Below are positions 16,823-26,005 of a stretch of 64,000 nt of DNA, in pieces. Location: the NCBI RefSeq assembly GCF_014650815.1, contig NZ_BMVR01000005.1:248001-312000 (forward strand). The letters run 5' to 3'. Position 1 is the stretch's first letter, and each line of letters starts with the position of its first letter. This DNA is from Streptomyces flavofungini. Lineage in GTDB: Bacteria > Actinomycetota > Actinomycetes > Streptomycetales > Streptomycetaceae. The notes beneath the pieces are model-generated. The model had not been told where the DNA came from. It saw only the letters and a list, made by a program, of their open reading frames with translations, and did not search any database. A program made the translations under genes and the position numbers.

Positions 16823-18460
16823 TCACCCCTTGCTCACCGCCGCCAGGATCTCCGGCAGCCGCCCCGCCACCCGCGGCGCCGCGAGCCGCAGCCCCGCCAC
16901 CGTGACGGCCGCTCCGTAGACCGTGCCCAGGGGCAGCAGGAGCCAGCTCCAGGACGCGTGGTCCGCGGTGTGCAGCCAGATGGTGAAGGCCAGGACGGGC
17001 GCGCAGAGCACGGCGGCGGCGACCATCCCGCCGACGATGGAGATCCAGGCGAGGCCCGCCTGGCCGGGGGCGACGTTCTTGTAGCCCTGCTGCGGGATGG
17101 AGTAGGGGAAGCGGGCCGACGACCAGGCGCCGGTGGTCAGCATGGCGCCGAGCAGCGCGAAGGACAGGCCGAGTGCCTCGGGCAGCGCGGCCCAGTCGCC
17201 GAGGAGGGCCGTCGTCAGAACGGTGACGAGGGTCGCGTACGGCAGCGTGATCACCAGCAGCGCGAGCGCGCGGGCGCGCAGTTCCTCGTACGCGTCCCGG
17301 GTGCGGGAGATCGTCATCGCGACCATCCAGAACGCCGACGTGTCCTGCCCGAACTGGTTGTACATCTGGATGCCGAGCATCCCGGCGGCGAAGCACGCGA
17401 AATAGATGGAGCCGGTGCCCTGCAGGGCGTTGAAGAGGGGCACGATCAGGCCGATGGCCAGGGACGTCACCCAGGCCGCCTTGGTCTTGGGGTCGCGCCA
17501 GACGTAGCGGAGGGTGCGCTCCATGACGGGTCCGGTGCGGCCCGCGGGGAGCTTGGCGTAGAGGCCGCCGGTGGTGCCGCGGCCCTTGCGGGCCGGCTCG
17601 GCCGCGGCGAGCGTGGAGCCGTCGGGCGCGGTCATCAGGCGGGTGAGGCTGCGCTGCCACAGGTGCAGGAGCAGGACGAGCGCGACGGCGGACAGGGCCA
17701 GTTGGGCCGCCGCCGTGGCGTACCGCGCCTCGCCGGTCGCGTGCACCGCCGACAGCGCCGACGACGGCGGGATCCAGCCGAGTACGTCCGCCGCCGGATC
17801 CAGCTCGCCCAGGCCGTTGTCCGACGAACCGAGCCGTTGCGCCCCGAAGTTGACCACCTGCGCGCCGACGGCGATGACGAGTCCGCTCAGGACGGCGAGG
17901 TCGCGGCCCTTTCGGCTGGTCAGCAGACGGATGTTGGCGGCGGCGACGGCCCGCGCGAGCGCCACGCAGACGAGCAGCGCGAGCGGGACGGCGACGGCGC
18001 CCACGGCGACCGCCGCCCCGCCGTCCGCCACCGCGATGACCGCGCCGAGCGCCAGACAGAGCGTGAACAGTGGCCCGATACCGACCAGCGAGGCGACCAG
18101 GAGGGCCCGGACGAGGGGCCGCGGGCGCAGCGGCAGCATCACCAGGCGGGTGGGGTCGAGGGTCTCGTCGCCGCTGGGGAAGAACAGCGGCATCACGGCC
18201 CAGCCGAGCGCCAGGACCGCGACGAGGATGATCGACACGGTGGCGGCGTGCTCGTTGCCGCGCAGCAGGATCAGGCCGAGGAGCTGCAGCGCGGCGAACA
18301 GGAGCGCGATGACGGCCGACGCCACGTAGGCGGCGCGGCGGCCGCTGGACTGGCGCAGGCCGTTGCGCAGGAGGGACAGCTTCAGGCGTACGAAGACGGG
18401 GGTCAGGGCGGGGGCCGGCCGCGGTGTTGTACCGGACGCGGTGGTGGCCGGGGCCGTCAT
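16823..18460 (-). CDS. ABC transporter permease, multi-spanning
   Basis: About 545 residues with about ten to twelve hydrophobic segments, for example AYVASAVIALLFAALQLLGL, TVSIILVAVLALGWAVM and LFTLCLALGAVIAV. Cytoplasmic basic stretches and a middle soluble region around KGRGTTGGLYAKLPA separate two halves. The ATG at 18460 overlaps the ATPase stop (tca/cat overlap). This type of large permease with a single ATPase is common in actinobacteria; the substrate is unknown and could be a peptide, lipid or drug. Confidence 0.85.
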   Translation of the reverse strand: MTAPATTASGTTPRPAPALTPVFVRLKLSLLRNGLRQSSGRRAAYVASAVIALLFAALQLLGLILLRGNEHAATVSIILVAVLALGWAVMPLFFPSGDETLDPTRLVMLPLRPRPLVRALLVASLVGIGPLFTLCLALGAVIAVADGGAAVAVGAVAVPLALLVCVALARAVAAANIRLLTSRKGRDLAVLSGLVIAVGAQVVNFGAQRLGSSDNGLGELDPAADVLGWIPPSSALSAVHATGEARYATAAAQLALSAVALVLLLHLWQRSLTRLMTAPDGSTLAAAEPARKGRGTTGGLYAKLPAGRTGPVMERTLRYVWRDPKTKAAWVTSLAIGLIVPLFNALQGTGSIYFACFAAGMLGIQMYNQFGQDTSAFWMVAMTISRTRDAYEELRARALALLVITLPYATLVTVLTTALLGDWAALPEALGLSFALLGAMLTTGAWSSARFPYSIPQQGYKNVAPGQAGLAWISIVGGMVAAAVLCAPVLAFTIWLHTADHASWSWLLLPLGTVYGAAVTVAGLRLAAPRVAGRLPEILAAVSKG

Positions 18461-19248
18461 CGGGCGCCGCCGCCCAGCCAGTCGAGGTCCGAGCCCGGGT
18501 CGCGGCCGTTCGCGCCGACGAGTTCCAGGAACGCCTCCTGGAGGGTCGCCGCGTCGCCGCGGACCTCGGCCAGGGGGCCCTGGGCGCGGATGCGGCCCGC
18601 CGCGATCACGGCGACCCAGTCGCACAGGGACTCCACCAGCTCCATGACGTGGCTGGAGAACACCACCGTCGCCCCGGAGGCCGTGTAGCGCTCCAGGACG
18701 CCACGGATGGTCTGTGCGGAGACCGGGTCCACGCCCTCGAACGGCTCGTCCAGGAACAGCACTTCCGGGTTGTGCAGCAGGGCCGCCGCCAGGCCGATCT
18801 TCTTGCGCATGCCGGTGGAGTAGTCGACCACCAGCTTGTGCTGGGCGCCCGCGAGGTCGAGTACGTCCAGGAGCTGGGTGGCCCGCTTGTCGACCTCCGC
18901 GCCCGGGAGGCCCCGGAGTCTTCCCGTGTACGCGAGGAGTTCGCGGCCGGACAGGCGCTCGAAGAGGCGCAGGCCCTCGGGGAGCACGCCGATGCGGGCC
19001 TTGACCTCCGCGGGGTCCTGCCAGACGTCGTGGCCGACCACCTGGACCGTGCCCTGGTCGGGGCGGAGGAGGCCGGTGATCATGGAGAGGGTGGTGGTCT
19101 TGCCCGCGCCGTTCGGGCCCACGAGGCCGATGAACTTGCCCGCCGGGAGCGTCAGGTCGATGCCGGCCACGGCGAGTTGCTGGCCGAAGGCCTTCCACAG
19201 GTTGTGTACGCGCACCGCTGCCGCGGGGGTTTCCGTCGGGTCGGCCAC
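18457..19248 (-). CDS. ABC transporter ATP-binding protein (drug/peptide exporter type)
   Basis: 263 residues. Walker A GPNGAGKTT, Q-loop GVLPEGLRLFERLSG, signature YSTGMRKKIGLAAALL, Walker B VLFLDEPFEGVD and switch HVMELVE are intact. The YSTGMRKK signature is that of CcmA/NatA/DrrA-like exporters. It precedes and overlaps the permease gene by 4 nt. The conserved phrase FVG-free LDEPFEGVDPVSA supports an exporter rather than importer. Upstream 100 bp contains no other gene. Confidence 0.9.
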   Translation of the reverse strand: MADPTETPAAAVRVHNLWKAFGQQLAVAGIDLTLPAGKFIGLVGPNGAGKTTTLSMITGLLRPDQGTVQVVGHDVWQDPAEVKARIGVLPEGLRLFERLSGRELLAYTGRLRGLPGAEVDKRATQLLDVLDLAGAQHKLVVDYSTGMRKKIGLAAALLHNPEVLFLDEPFEGVDPVSAQTIRGVLERYTASGATVVFSSHVMELVESLCDWVAVIAAGRIRAQGPLAEVRGDAATLQEAFLELVGANGRDPGSDLDWLGGGAR

Positions 19249-19349
19249 CGTTGCCCCTTATTCCTCGCCGTCGTCCTGTGTGCGCACGATACGTCGGCTC
19301 GGTGGACCTTGGACTGACGGTGGCCGTCGGCCGGGGCTGCCTCCGGCGG

Positions 19350-20036
19350 CTACTTGCGGCGTGCCTCCCTGCCGCAGGCGTAGGAGAGGGGGGAGATGAT
19401 TTCTTCGGCGTCGGGGAGCCAGCGGTTGGCGGCGGTGGGGCGGTTGGCCCACTGGACGGCGCCGGAGGCGCCGAAACGAGTGGGGGGTGCGGCGACGTAG
19501 CCGCCTTCACCGAGGGTGACGAGGTCGAGGGCGGCGGGCGGCCAGCCGAGCTTGCGGACCAGGTCCGGGACCTTCGCGGCGGCGCCGGGGAGCACCAGGA
19601 ACTGCATGCGGCGGTCGGGCGTGCAGGTCACGGGGCCGAGCGTGAGCTCCATCCGCTCCATGCGGGCGAGGGCGAGGAAACCGGCTGTCTCGGGCACGTC
19701 GATCGCGTCGAACGTGCGGCCGGTGGGCAGCAGGATCGACGCGTTCGGCTGCTTCGCCCACATGCGCCGGGCGACCGTCGCACTGCCCGTGGCCTGCGTG
19801 GCCCAGTCCTCGCGCACGGGGTGGGCGCCGGGCGCGGGGCAGGCGGCCTCGCCGCACGAGCAGCGCCAGGTGCCCTCGACGGAGTCGAGCCAGGCGCCGG
19901 GGAAGACATCCCAGTGGCGTTCCTCCGCGTACCGTACGGCCGTGTCCTGCAGGGCCTCTCCGCGCTGCTTCGGGATCTGCGCGGCTGACGTGACTCCGAT
20001 GGTCTCTTCCACGCACCTCTCAACTGCGCGCGTCAT
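19350..20036 (-). CDS. Bifunctional DNA primase/polymerase-like protein, truncated type
   Basis: 228 residues resembling the N-terminal Prim-Pol domain found in actinobacterial replication and mobile-element proteins: RYAEERHWDVFPGAWL, a Cys cluster WRCSCGEAACPAPGAHP, then LLPTGRTFDAIDVPE. The helicase part of full-length enzymes is absent, and catalytic acidic residues can only be guessed (D in FDAIDVP). In streptomycetes this stand-alone gene is common on the chromosome and may not replicate DNA. Start at 20036 lacks a Shine-Dalgarno; a GTG at 20012 is an alternative. Divergent from the HTH regulator. Confidence 0.7.
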   Translation of the reverse strand: MTRAVERCVEETIGVTSAAQIPKQRGEALQDTAVRYAEERHWDVFPGAWLDSVEGTWRCSCGEAACPAPGAHPVREDWATQATGSATVARRMWAKQPNASILLPTGRTFDAIDVPETAGFLALARMERMELTLGPVTCTPDRRMQFLVLPGAAAKVPDLVRKLGWPPAALDLVTLGEGGYVAAPPTRFGASGAVQWANRPTAANRWLPDAEEIISPLSYACGREARRK

Positions 20037-20417
20037 GTCGGGTTACGGGGTGTCACGTGCGCGGGGGAGGAGCATCGATCCTGCTGCGGGGCGCATGGGT
20101 GCACGGGTGGGGGCGCGCATGGGCAAGGGGGGCCGGGCGCGGGTAGCCACGTCTGGGGCAGTCGGAGTTGATCCGAGTCCATTGGGTGATCCATGTTCAC
20201 CCCGCTCGCTGACGTGTGCCGCACTCTGCCGTAAAGCACCGCGAAACACCAAGTTCCGACGGAGTGCTGTGCATTTGTGGTGTATGTGGTGCATCTTCCG
20301 GTTGTTCCCAGGGCATTGATCATCTGGGCGATGCGGGCAAACCGGCCCGGACCGTTCCTCATTCGACATCCACATCCGAAGTTCCAGATGGTCCACGGTG
20401 CACACAGGGGGTACGCC
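20037..20417. promoter_or_regulatory. Divergent intergenic region with direct repeats
   Basis: About 380 bp without a convincing gene between the primase-like gene (-) and the HTH regulator (+). It is AT-richer than its surroundings and contains two TGTGGTG copies at 20276-20282 and 20285-20291 (9-bp period), about 130 bp before the regulator start. The frames crossing it have no family character. Probably two back-to-back promoters with an autoregulatory site; inference. Confidence 0.35.
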
Positions 20418-21806
20418 ATGGCCGCCAGGCCTCTCGTCGCACGGCAGCCGAACGAACGGCTGCAGGCGCTTATTCAGGAAGCCGGCTGTTCCAACGCCGG
20501 CCTGGCCCGTCGCGTGAACATGTGCGGCGCGGAGCACGGTCTCGACCTTCGATACGACAAGACGTCGGTGGCTCGCTGGCTGCGCGGCCAGCAGCCGCGC
20601 GGGCGCGCGCCGGGCATCATCGCCGAGGCGCTCGGCCGCAAACTGGGGCGCACGGTCACGATCGACGAGATCGGCATGGCGAACGGCAAGAACCTCGCCT
20701 CCGGCGTGGGCCTGCAGTTCTCGCCCACCGTGCTCGGCGCGATCGAGCAGGTCTGCGAGCTGTGGCGCAGCGACGTGGGGCGGCGGGACTTCCTGTCCGG
20801 CTCCTCCGTGGCCGCGTCCGCGCTCGTGGAGCCGAGCAGGGACTGGCTGATCTCCTCGCCGGACGCGCAGGTCGGCCGGACCGCGGGGCCGCGCGTCGGG
20901 CTCTCGGACGTGGCCGCCGTGAAGGCGATGACGGAGGCCCTGACGCAACTGGACCACCAGTACGGCAGCGGGCACGTCCGCCCCGTCGTCGTGCACTACC
21001 TCAACTCCGTCGTCTCCGGGCTGCTCGCGGGCTCCTACCGCGAGGCCGTGGGCCGCGAACTGTTCGCCGCGGTCGCGCGGTTGACGGAACTGGCCGGATA
21101 CATGGCCGTCGACACGGGCCAGCCCGGCCTCGCCCAGCGCTACTACATCCAGGCGCTGCGCCTGGCCCAGGCGGCGGGCGACCGGGGGTACGGCGGGTAC
21201 GTGCTCGCGGCGTCGATGAGCCACCTCGCCGCGCAGCTCGGCAACCCGCGCGAGATCGCGCAGTTGGCGCGGGCGGCGCAGGAGGGGGCGCGCGGGCGCG
21301 TCTCGCCGCGCGCGGAGGCGATGTTCTACGCCGCGGAGGCGCGGGGCCACGCGCTGCTCGGCGACGCCCGGTCCACGCAGGTGGTGGCGGGGCGCGCCGT
21401 CGAGGCGATGGAACGGGCCACGGGCGAGGAGGACTCGGGCGACGACCCGGTGTGGATCCGCCACTTCGACCAGGCGTACCTCGCCGACGAACTCGCGCAC
21501 TGCCACCGCGACTTGGGCCAGGCCGACGCCGCCGCACGGTGCGCGGAGGAGTCCCTGGCCGGGCATCCGCCGACCCGGGCGCGGCGCCGCGCCATCGGTC
21601 TGGTCCTGCTCGCCACGGCCCAGGTGCAGCGCCGCGAGATCGAACAGGCCTGCCACACCGGCCTGAAGGCGGTCGAACTCCTCGGCACCCTGCGGTCCAA
21701 CCGCGGCGCGGAGTACCTCGACGACTTCCAGCAGCGGCTCGAACCGTTCCGGGAGGAGCCGGTGGTACGCGAGTTCGGGGCGCGGCTCGACCTGCAGGCG
21801 GCGTGA
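20418..21806 (+). CDS. HTH regulator with TPR-like C-terminal domain
   Basis: About 462 residues from the ATG at 20418 (AGGGGG about 6 nt upstream). N-terminal XRE-like region: NERLQALIQEAGCSNAGLA, then TSVARWLRGQQPRGRAPGII. A hydrophobic twin-Arg-like patch GRRDFLSGSSVAASALV follows at about residues 115-130, then helical repeats of TPR type (YYIQALRLAQAAGDRGYGGY, AEEALAG-like helices) to the end. This architecture is shared by Streptomyces regulators of development and antibiotic production such as the NsdA group, but assignment to NsdA itself is not supported. The ligand or signal is unknown. Confidence 0.8.
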   Translation: MAARPLVARQPNERLQALIQEAGCSNAGLARRVNMCGAEHGLDLRYDKTSVARWLRGQQPRGRAPGIIAEALGRKLGRTVTIDEIGMANGKNLASGVGLQFSPTVLGAIEQVCELWRSDVGRRDFLSGSSVAASALVEPSRDWLISSPDAQVGRTAGPRVGLSDVAAVKAMTEALTQLDHQYGSGHVRPVVVHYLNSVVSGLLAGSYREAVGRELFAAVARLTELAGYMAVDTGQPGLAQRYYIQALRLAQAAGDRGYGGYVLAASMSHLAAQLGNPREIAQLARAAQEGARGRVSPRAEAMFYAAEARGHALLGDARSTQVVAGRAVEAMERATGEEDSGDDPVWIRHFDQAYLADELAHCHRDLGQADAAARCAEESLAGHPPTRARRRAIGLVLLATAQVQRREIEQACHTGLKAVELLGTLRSNRGAEYLDDFQQRLEPFREEPVVREFGARLDLQAA

Positions 21807-21845
21807 CGGTCGCCACGGCGAGGGTCGCCCCGGACGACTTGTCGG

Positions 21846-21901
21846 GGGGGCGTGTGGCGTGAAAGGGGTGCAGGGAGCCCCGCGCCGCGACGCACGCCCC
21901 C
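21846..21901 (+). terminator. GC-rich hairpin after the HTH/TPR regulator gene
   Basis: GGGGGCGTG (21846-21854) pairs with CACGCCCCC (21893-21901) around an internal GC-rich hairpin, followed by TTCAAC. It begins about 40 bp after the stop codon and would end the regulator transcript. Confidence 0.5.
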
Positions 21902-22052
21902 TTCAACAGCGTCTGCCGTACGACTTGTGTTACTCGCGTGACGCCCGCGTCAGGGGTGGCGTCCGGCGTGCTCTGAGCTGCGTGGCCGAGCGCCACGGGG
22001 ACCCGGTAGCGTGAGCCGACGTTCCGAAGGTCCCCCATTCGTAGGAGTCCCG

Positions 22053-24380
22053 GTGACGCAGCAGAGCGGGCAAGGCGCTGCTTCCTCCGAACCGCAGCAA
22101 CCCGCGGCGCGGCACGCGCACGAGGGCATCGTGCTGCCCGCGGACGGCAGCGAGCCGCTGATGCCGGGCACCACCGGCGACCACGCCGCCCCACCCGTCG
22201 GCAGCCCCTGGGGCGACCCGTGGGGCCCCGGGACCGCGTCACCCGCACCACCCGCACCGGGGGCGGGCCAGTCCTGGGGCGCGCCGCAGCACGAGCCCGC
22301 CGGGGGGTACCAGCAGGCCCACCAGGAGCCCGCCGCCGGGGGCTACCAGCAGCCCCAGCAGGAGCCCACCGCGTCCTACCAGCAGCCGTCCCAGCAGGAG
22401 CCCGCCGCGCCGCAGCAGGGCCGGGCCGGGGTGCCGCTGCCGCCGGAGGGCGCGCCGCTGCCGCCCGCGGGGCCGCCTGAGGTCGCGTCGTACCCGGACT
22501 CCTCCTCGTACGGGGGCGCCGGTTACGGCGGGTCGTACGGGGCGCCGCTGCCGCCCGAGGGGGCGGGGCAGGGGTTCGCGCCGGGGGCGGGTGCGATGCC
22601 CGGGCCGGGCGCGGGGCCGATGCCCGGGCCGGGAGCGGGCCGAATACCGGGTCAGGGCCCGATCCCCGCCGAGGGGCATCCGATGCTGCCCCAGGGGCAG
22701 GCCCAGGGGCAGGCCCAGGGGCAGTTCCAGGGAGAGGCCCAGGGACAGGGGCAGGCTGACCACCAGGGGCAGGTCTACGGCCAGGGGCAGGGGTACGACC
22801 AGGGCTACGACCAGTTCCAGGACCAGCTCCAGAGCCAGGCGCAGGGCGCCTTCCGGGGGCAGCCTCCGACGCAGGCCCCGCCACAGGCGCAGGGCCAGTT
22901 CCAGGGCCAGAACCAGCCCCAGCCGGAGGCGCAGCCCCAGTACCAGGGCCAGGTCCCGACGCAGCCCCAGCCGCAGGGTCAGGCCTCGGTCCAAGCACAG
23001 GCGCAAGCCCAGCCGCAGGCGCAAGCCCCGAACCACGGCCAGCCCCAGCCGCAGGACCAGTTCCACGCCCAGGGCGGCCACCAGAGCCACCCGCTCCCCC
23101 CGGCCGGGCCCGGCCAGGAGCACGGCCAGGGGCCGGGGCACCAACTGCCCGAAGCCTCGTACGGCGGGCACGCCCCCGCGCCGCTCCCGCCCGCCGCACC
23201 GGGGGGCATGCCGCTCCCGTCGGCAGGACAGCCCGCGGGACCGCACGACGGCGCCTACGGGACGCCGCCCGCCGCGAACGCGGGCGGACGACGGCACGCC
23301 GCGCCCGCGCCCAGCGGGCCCGACGCCGAGGCCACCCAGTTCATCGCCCCCGTCACCGACGGCGGCGGCCCGGCCGCCCCGGGCGCGCTGCCGCCCGAGA
23401 TGCCCGCCGACGGCGCCACCCAGTTCCTCGGCCGGGCCGGGGACGTCATGCCCGCCGCCCCGGACGACAACGCGCCCACCCAGTTCATCGCGCCCATCAC
23501 GGACGGCGGTGGCCCCGCGGGTCCGCCCGGCGCCGCGCACGCCGCGTACGGGGTGCGCCCCGGGGCGCCGGGCGACCGGCAGCCGCCCGCCGAGTTCGAC
23601 AGCCTCTTCCGCCGGGAGCCCGAGCCCGACCAGGGCCCCGCGTCCACCCAGCAGATGCCGCGCTTCCAGGCGCCCGCCGCCGCGCCCGCGCCGGGCCCCG
23701 TGGCCGAGCCGGAGCCCGCGCCCGGGCGGCAGCGCCGGGGGCGTACCGGTTCCAAGATGCCGCTCCTCGTGGCCGTCGGCGTCGGCATCGCCGTGCTCGG
23801 CGTCGGCGCGGGCGCGATGCTCTCCGGCGGGGGCGACGACGACAAGAAGGACGACAACGAGCCGCTCGCCGCGACCGCCCCGGCCGGTGACGAGGAGTCC
23901 AAGAAGCCGTCCCCGACCGCCGACCCCGCCAAGAAGCAGGCCGTCGCCCTGGACAAGCTCCTCGCGGACAGCAACAACAGCCGCGAGTCGGTGATCGGCG
24001 CCGTCCGCGACGTCGGCAGGTGCGACAACCTGGGGCGGGCCGCCACCGACCTGCGGGCCGCCGCCAAGCAGCGCAACGGCCTCGTCGGCAGGCTCTCCGG
24101 CCTCACCGTCGACAAGCTGCCCTCGAACCAGCGCCTGACCACCGAGCTGAACAAGGCGTGGAAGGCGTCCGCGTCCGCCGACAACCACTACGCCGCGTGG
24201 GCCGACCAGGTCGCCCGCAAGAAGGGCTGCCGCAAGGGCCACGCCCGCCAGACCAACCACTCGGCCGCGGGCAACCGCGCGAGCGGCGAGGCGACCCGCG
24301 CGAAGCAGCAGGCGGCGGCGCTGTGGAACGCGATCGCGACGCAGCACGGGCTGACGAAGCGGATCCCGACGCAGCTGTGA
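22053..24380 (+). CDS. Large Gln/Pro/Gly-rich single-pass membrane protein
   Basis: About 775 residues from the GTG at 22053, where TAGGAG lies 5 nt upstream; the frame opens at 22011. Residues 70-350 are low complexity: QQ/PP-rich, then QAQGQ and QFQGQ repeats. Residues about 425-490 carry three copies of a TQF motif (EATQFIAPV, GATQFLGRA, APTQFIAPI). A single membrane helix (LLVAVGVGIAVLGVGAGAML) lies at about 570-590 after a basic stop, followed by a 200-residue helical extracytoplasmic domain with paired Cys residues (GRCDNL and KKGCRKG). Cytoplasmic disordered tail plus outside sensor domain suggests a signalling or envelope role. No enzyme domain is visible. Confidence 0.82.
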   Translation: MTQQSGQGAASSEPQQPAARHAHEGIVLPADGSEPLMPGTTGDHAAPPVGSPWGDPWGPGTASPAPPAPGAGQSWGAPQHEPAGGYQQAHQEPAAGGYQQPQQEPTASYQQPSQQEPAAPQQGRAGVPLPPEGAPLPPAGPPEVASYPDSSSYGGAGYGGSYGAPLPPEGAGQGFAPGAGAMPGPGAGPMPGPGAGRIPGQGPIPAEGHPMLPQGQAQGQAQGQFQGEAQGQGQADHQGQVYGQGQGYDQGYDQFQDQLQSQAQGAFRGQPPTQAPPQAQGQFQGQNQPQPEAQPQYQGQVPTQPQPQGQASVQAQAQAQPQAQAPNHGQPQPQDQFHAQGGHQSHPLPPAGPGQEHGQGPGHQLPEASYGGHAPAPLPPAAPGGMPLPSAGQPAGPHDGAYGTPPAANAGGRRHAAPAPSGPDAEATQFIAPVTDGGGPAAPGALPPEMPADGATQFLGRAGDVMPAAPDDNAPTQFIAPITDGGGPAGPPGAAHAAYGVRPGAPGDRQPPAEFDSLFRREPEPDQGPASTQQMPRFQAPAAAPAPGPVAEPEPAPGRQRRGRTGSKMPLLVAVGVGIAVLGVGAGAMLSGGGDDDKKDDNEPLAATAPAGDEESKKPSPTADPAKKQAVALDKLLADSNNSRESVIGAVRDVGRCDNLGRAATDLRAAAKQRNGLVGRLSGLTVDKLPSNQRLTTELNKAWKASASADNHYAAWADQVARKKGCRKGHARQTNHSAAGNRASGEATRAKQQAAALWNAIATQHGLTKRIPTQL

Positions 24381-24415
24381 GGGCGGGCCCGCGAAAGGGC
24401 GGGCCCACGGACGCG

Positions 24416-24455
24416 ACCGGCCGGTGTCCCCGATGGACGGGGGACACCGGCCGGT
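24416..24455. terminator. Perfect 16-bp stem between convergent genes
   Basis: ACCGGCCGGTGTCCCC (24416-24431) and its exact complement at 24440-24455 enclose an 8-nt loop. It lies between the stops of the Gln-rich protein gene (+) and the substrate-binding protein gene (-), so it should work in both directions. Confidence 0.75.
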
Positions 24456-24480
24456 GCGTTCAGCGGTGCGGCGGGTGCCC

Positions 24481-25887
24481 TCAGCGGGCGGACTCCAGCG
24501 TCTTCGCCACGTTCACGAACTCCTTGCGCGCCAGGATCAGGCGGCCGTCCCGCACCACCTGGAAGGTGACGTCCGCGTTCACCAGGCGCGGGTAGTCGCC
24601 CGCCGCCAGCATGTCCTCGAAGCGCCAGCGCAGCATCGGGGTGAGGCCGCCCGTGTCCACGCGCAGGCCCTGGTCGAGGGCGCGCCGCAACGAACGGGCG
24701 GTGACGGCGTCGCCGTTCAGGGACTCGACGGCCTGGCGCAGCACGGTGAACGCGATCCACGTGGTCTGCGTGCCCGCGTCCGCCTCGTCGACGCGGTTGT
24801 CGACGAAGGCGTGCTCGCGGATGACCTCGCGCATCTTCGACCAGCGCGCGTCGCTCGCGGCCGGGTACCAGCCGGTGACGTACGCCCCCTCGTACGGGCC
24901 GTCCGCGCCGCCCGTCCGGTCGACGAGGGACTGGTCGACGCTGCCGAGCACGGAGGCGGTGCGGACCGGCGGGTACGCGTCCTCGGTGCGCCGGAACGAG
25001 TCGAAGAAGGTGTCCGTGCGGGCGCCGAGGGCGGCGGCGACACAGCCCTCCTTGCCGCCGGAGCCGGGGCCGGAGGCGGCCCGCGTACCGACGCCGCTGC
25101 CGGACTCCGAGCTGGCGCCGCCGCTCGTACCGGAGCCGCTGCCCGTACCGGAGCCGGAACCCGTGCTGCCCGACGCCCGGTGCAGCGCCTGCTCGGCCTG
25201 TGCCGTGTAGTCCGTGCCGTCCTCGGGCGCCCGGATGTCGGCCGACGCCGCGCGGTTGCCCTGGGCGAGGCCGGAGTCCAGGAGCTTGGAGAGGTTGTCG
25301 CCCGCTATGGTGTCCGGCCGCACCAGCGAGACGCGGTCGCAGACACCGGCGAGCTGCCGCCCGTTGCCCGCGAGCAGCGCGGGCTGCCCGCCGTTGACGG
25401 GGTACGACAGCGGGCTGGAGAACTCCTCGTCGGTGAGGCCGTAGCCGCCGATGTACGGGATGCCGGCGGACTCCAGGGGCCCCATGAACGCGCGGCCGTG
25501 CTGGCTGTAGGAGCCGACGACGGCGGCGACGTCCTCCTTCACGGCCCGGCGGGCGCAGTTGCCCGCGCCGACCGGGTCGTTGCGCTCGTTGCAGGTGACG
25601 ACTTCGAGCTTGCGGCCGTCGAGGCCGCCGGTGGCGTTGACCCAGCGGGCGTACGCCTTGGCCATCGCGGGCATACCGGGCTTGTTGGTCGCCTTCGTGT
25701 GCTCCGGCGCCCAGGTCATGACCGTGACGGGGTCATCCCCGGAACCCCCCGTGGTACCGGGGATGACCCCGCAGCCGACGGCCAGGGACGCACACGCCGC
25801 CACGACAACCACGCTGAGCTGCGCTTTTCGCGCTCGGGGCGCGGTCTGGTCGGGACGGGGAGGGAAGACGCGTCGCAAGGCGGCCAT
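24481..25887 (-). CDS. Branched-chain amino acid/amide-type ABC substrate-binding lipoprotein
   Basis: About 468 residues from the ATG at 25887. Signal peptide with lipobox LAVGC (Cys about residue 39). Periplasmic-binding type I fold: GLDGRKLEVVTCNERNDP, AVVGSYSQHGRAFMGPLESAGIPYIG, and a hinge before DNRVDEADAGTQTTWIAFTVLRQAVE. An inserted low-complexity Gly/Ser linker (STGSGSGTGSGSGTSGG) at about residues 235-260 is unlike the family. No transporter permease or ATPase genes are adjacent, so it is an orphan binding protein and may serve as a receptor instead. Confidence 0.85.
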   Translation of the reverse strand: MAALRRVFPPRPDQTAPRARKAQLSVVVVAACASLAVGCGVIPGTTGGSGDDPVTVMTWAPEHTKATNKPGMPAMAKAYARWVNATGGLDGRKLEVVTCNERNDPVGAGNCARRAVKEDVAAVVGSYSQHGRAFMGPLESAGIPYIGGYGLTDEEFSSPLSYPVNGGQPALLAGNGRQLAGVCDRVSLVRPDTIAGDNLSKLLDSGLAQGNRAASADIRAPEDGTDYTAQAEQALHRASGSTGSGSGTGSGSGTSGGASSESGSGVGTRAASGPGSGGKEGCVAAALGARTDTFFDSFRRTEDAYPPVRTASVLGSVDQSLVDRTGGADGPYEGAYVTGWYPAASDARWSKMREVIREHAFVDNRVDEADAGTQTTWIAFTVLRQAVESLNGDAVTARSLRRALDQGLRVDTGGLTPMLRWRFEDMLAAGDYPRLVNADVTFQVVRDGRLILARKEFVNVAKTLESAR

Positions 25888-26005
25888 GGACAGGCACGAT
25901 TCCGGCAGCGGACCAACCGCGGAGTGACGCGCATTCAACGGTTGGTGACCAGAGAGTGAACTGGTGGGGCCATAGACGCGTGCGGGATGTGGGAACGTAC
26001 GATCG

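Noticed and set aside
24424..25959. Plus-strand 511-codon frame over the substrate-binding protein gene
   Set aside because: Antisense shadow; the minus-strand frame has signal peptide, lipobox and family motifs.
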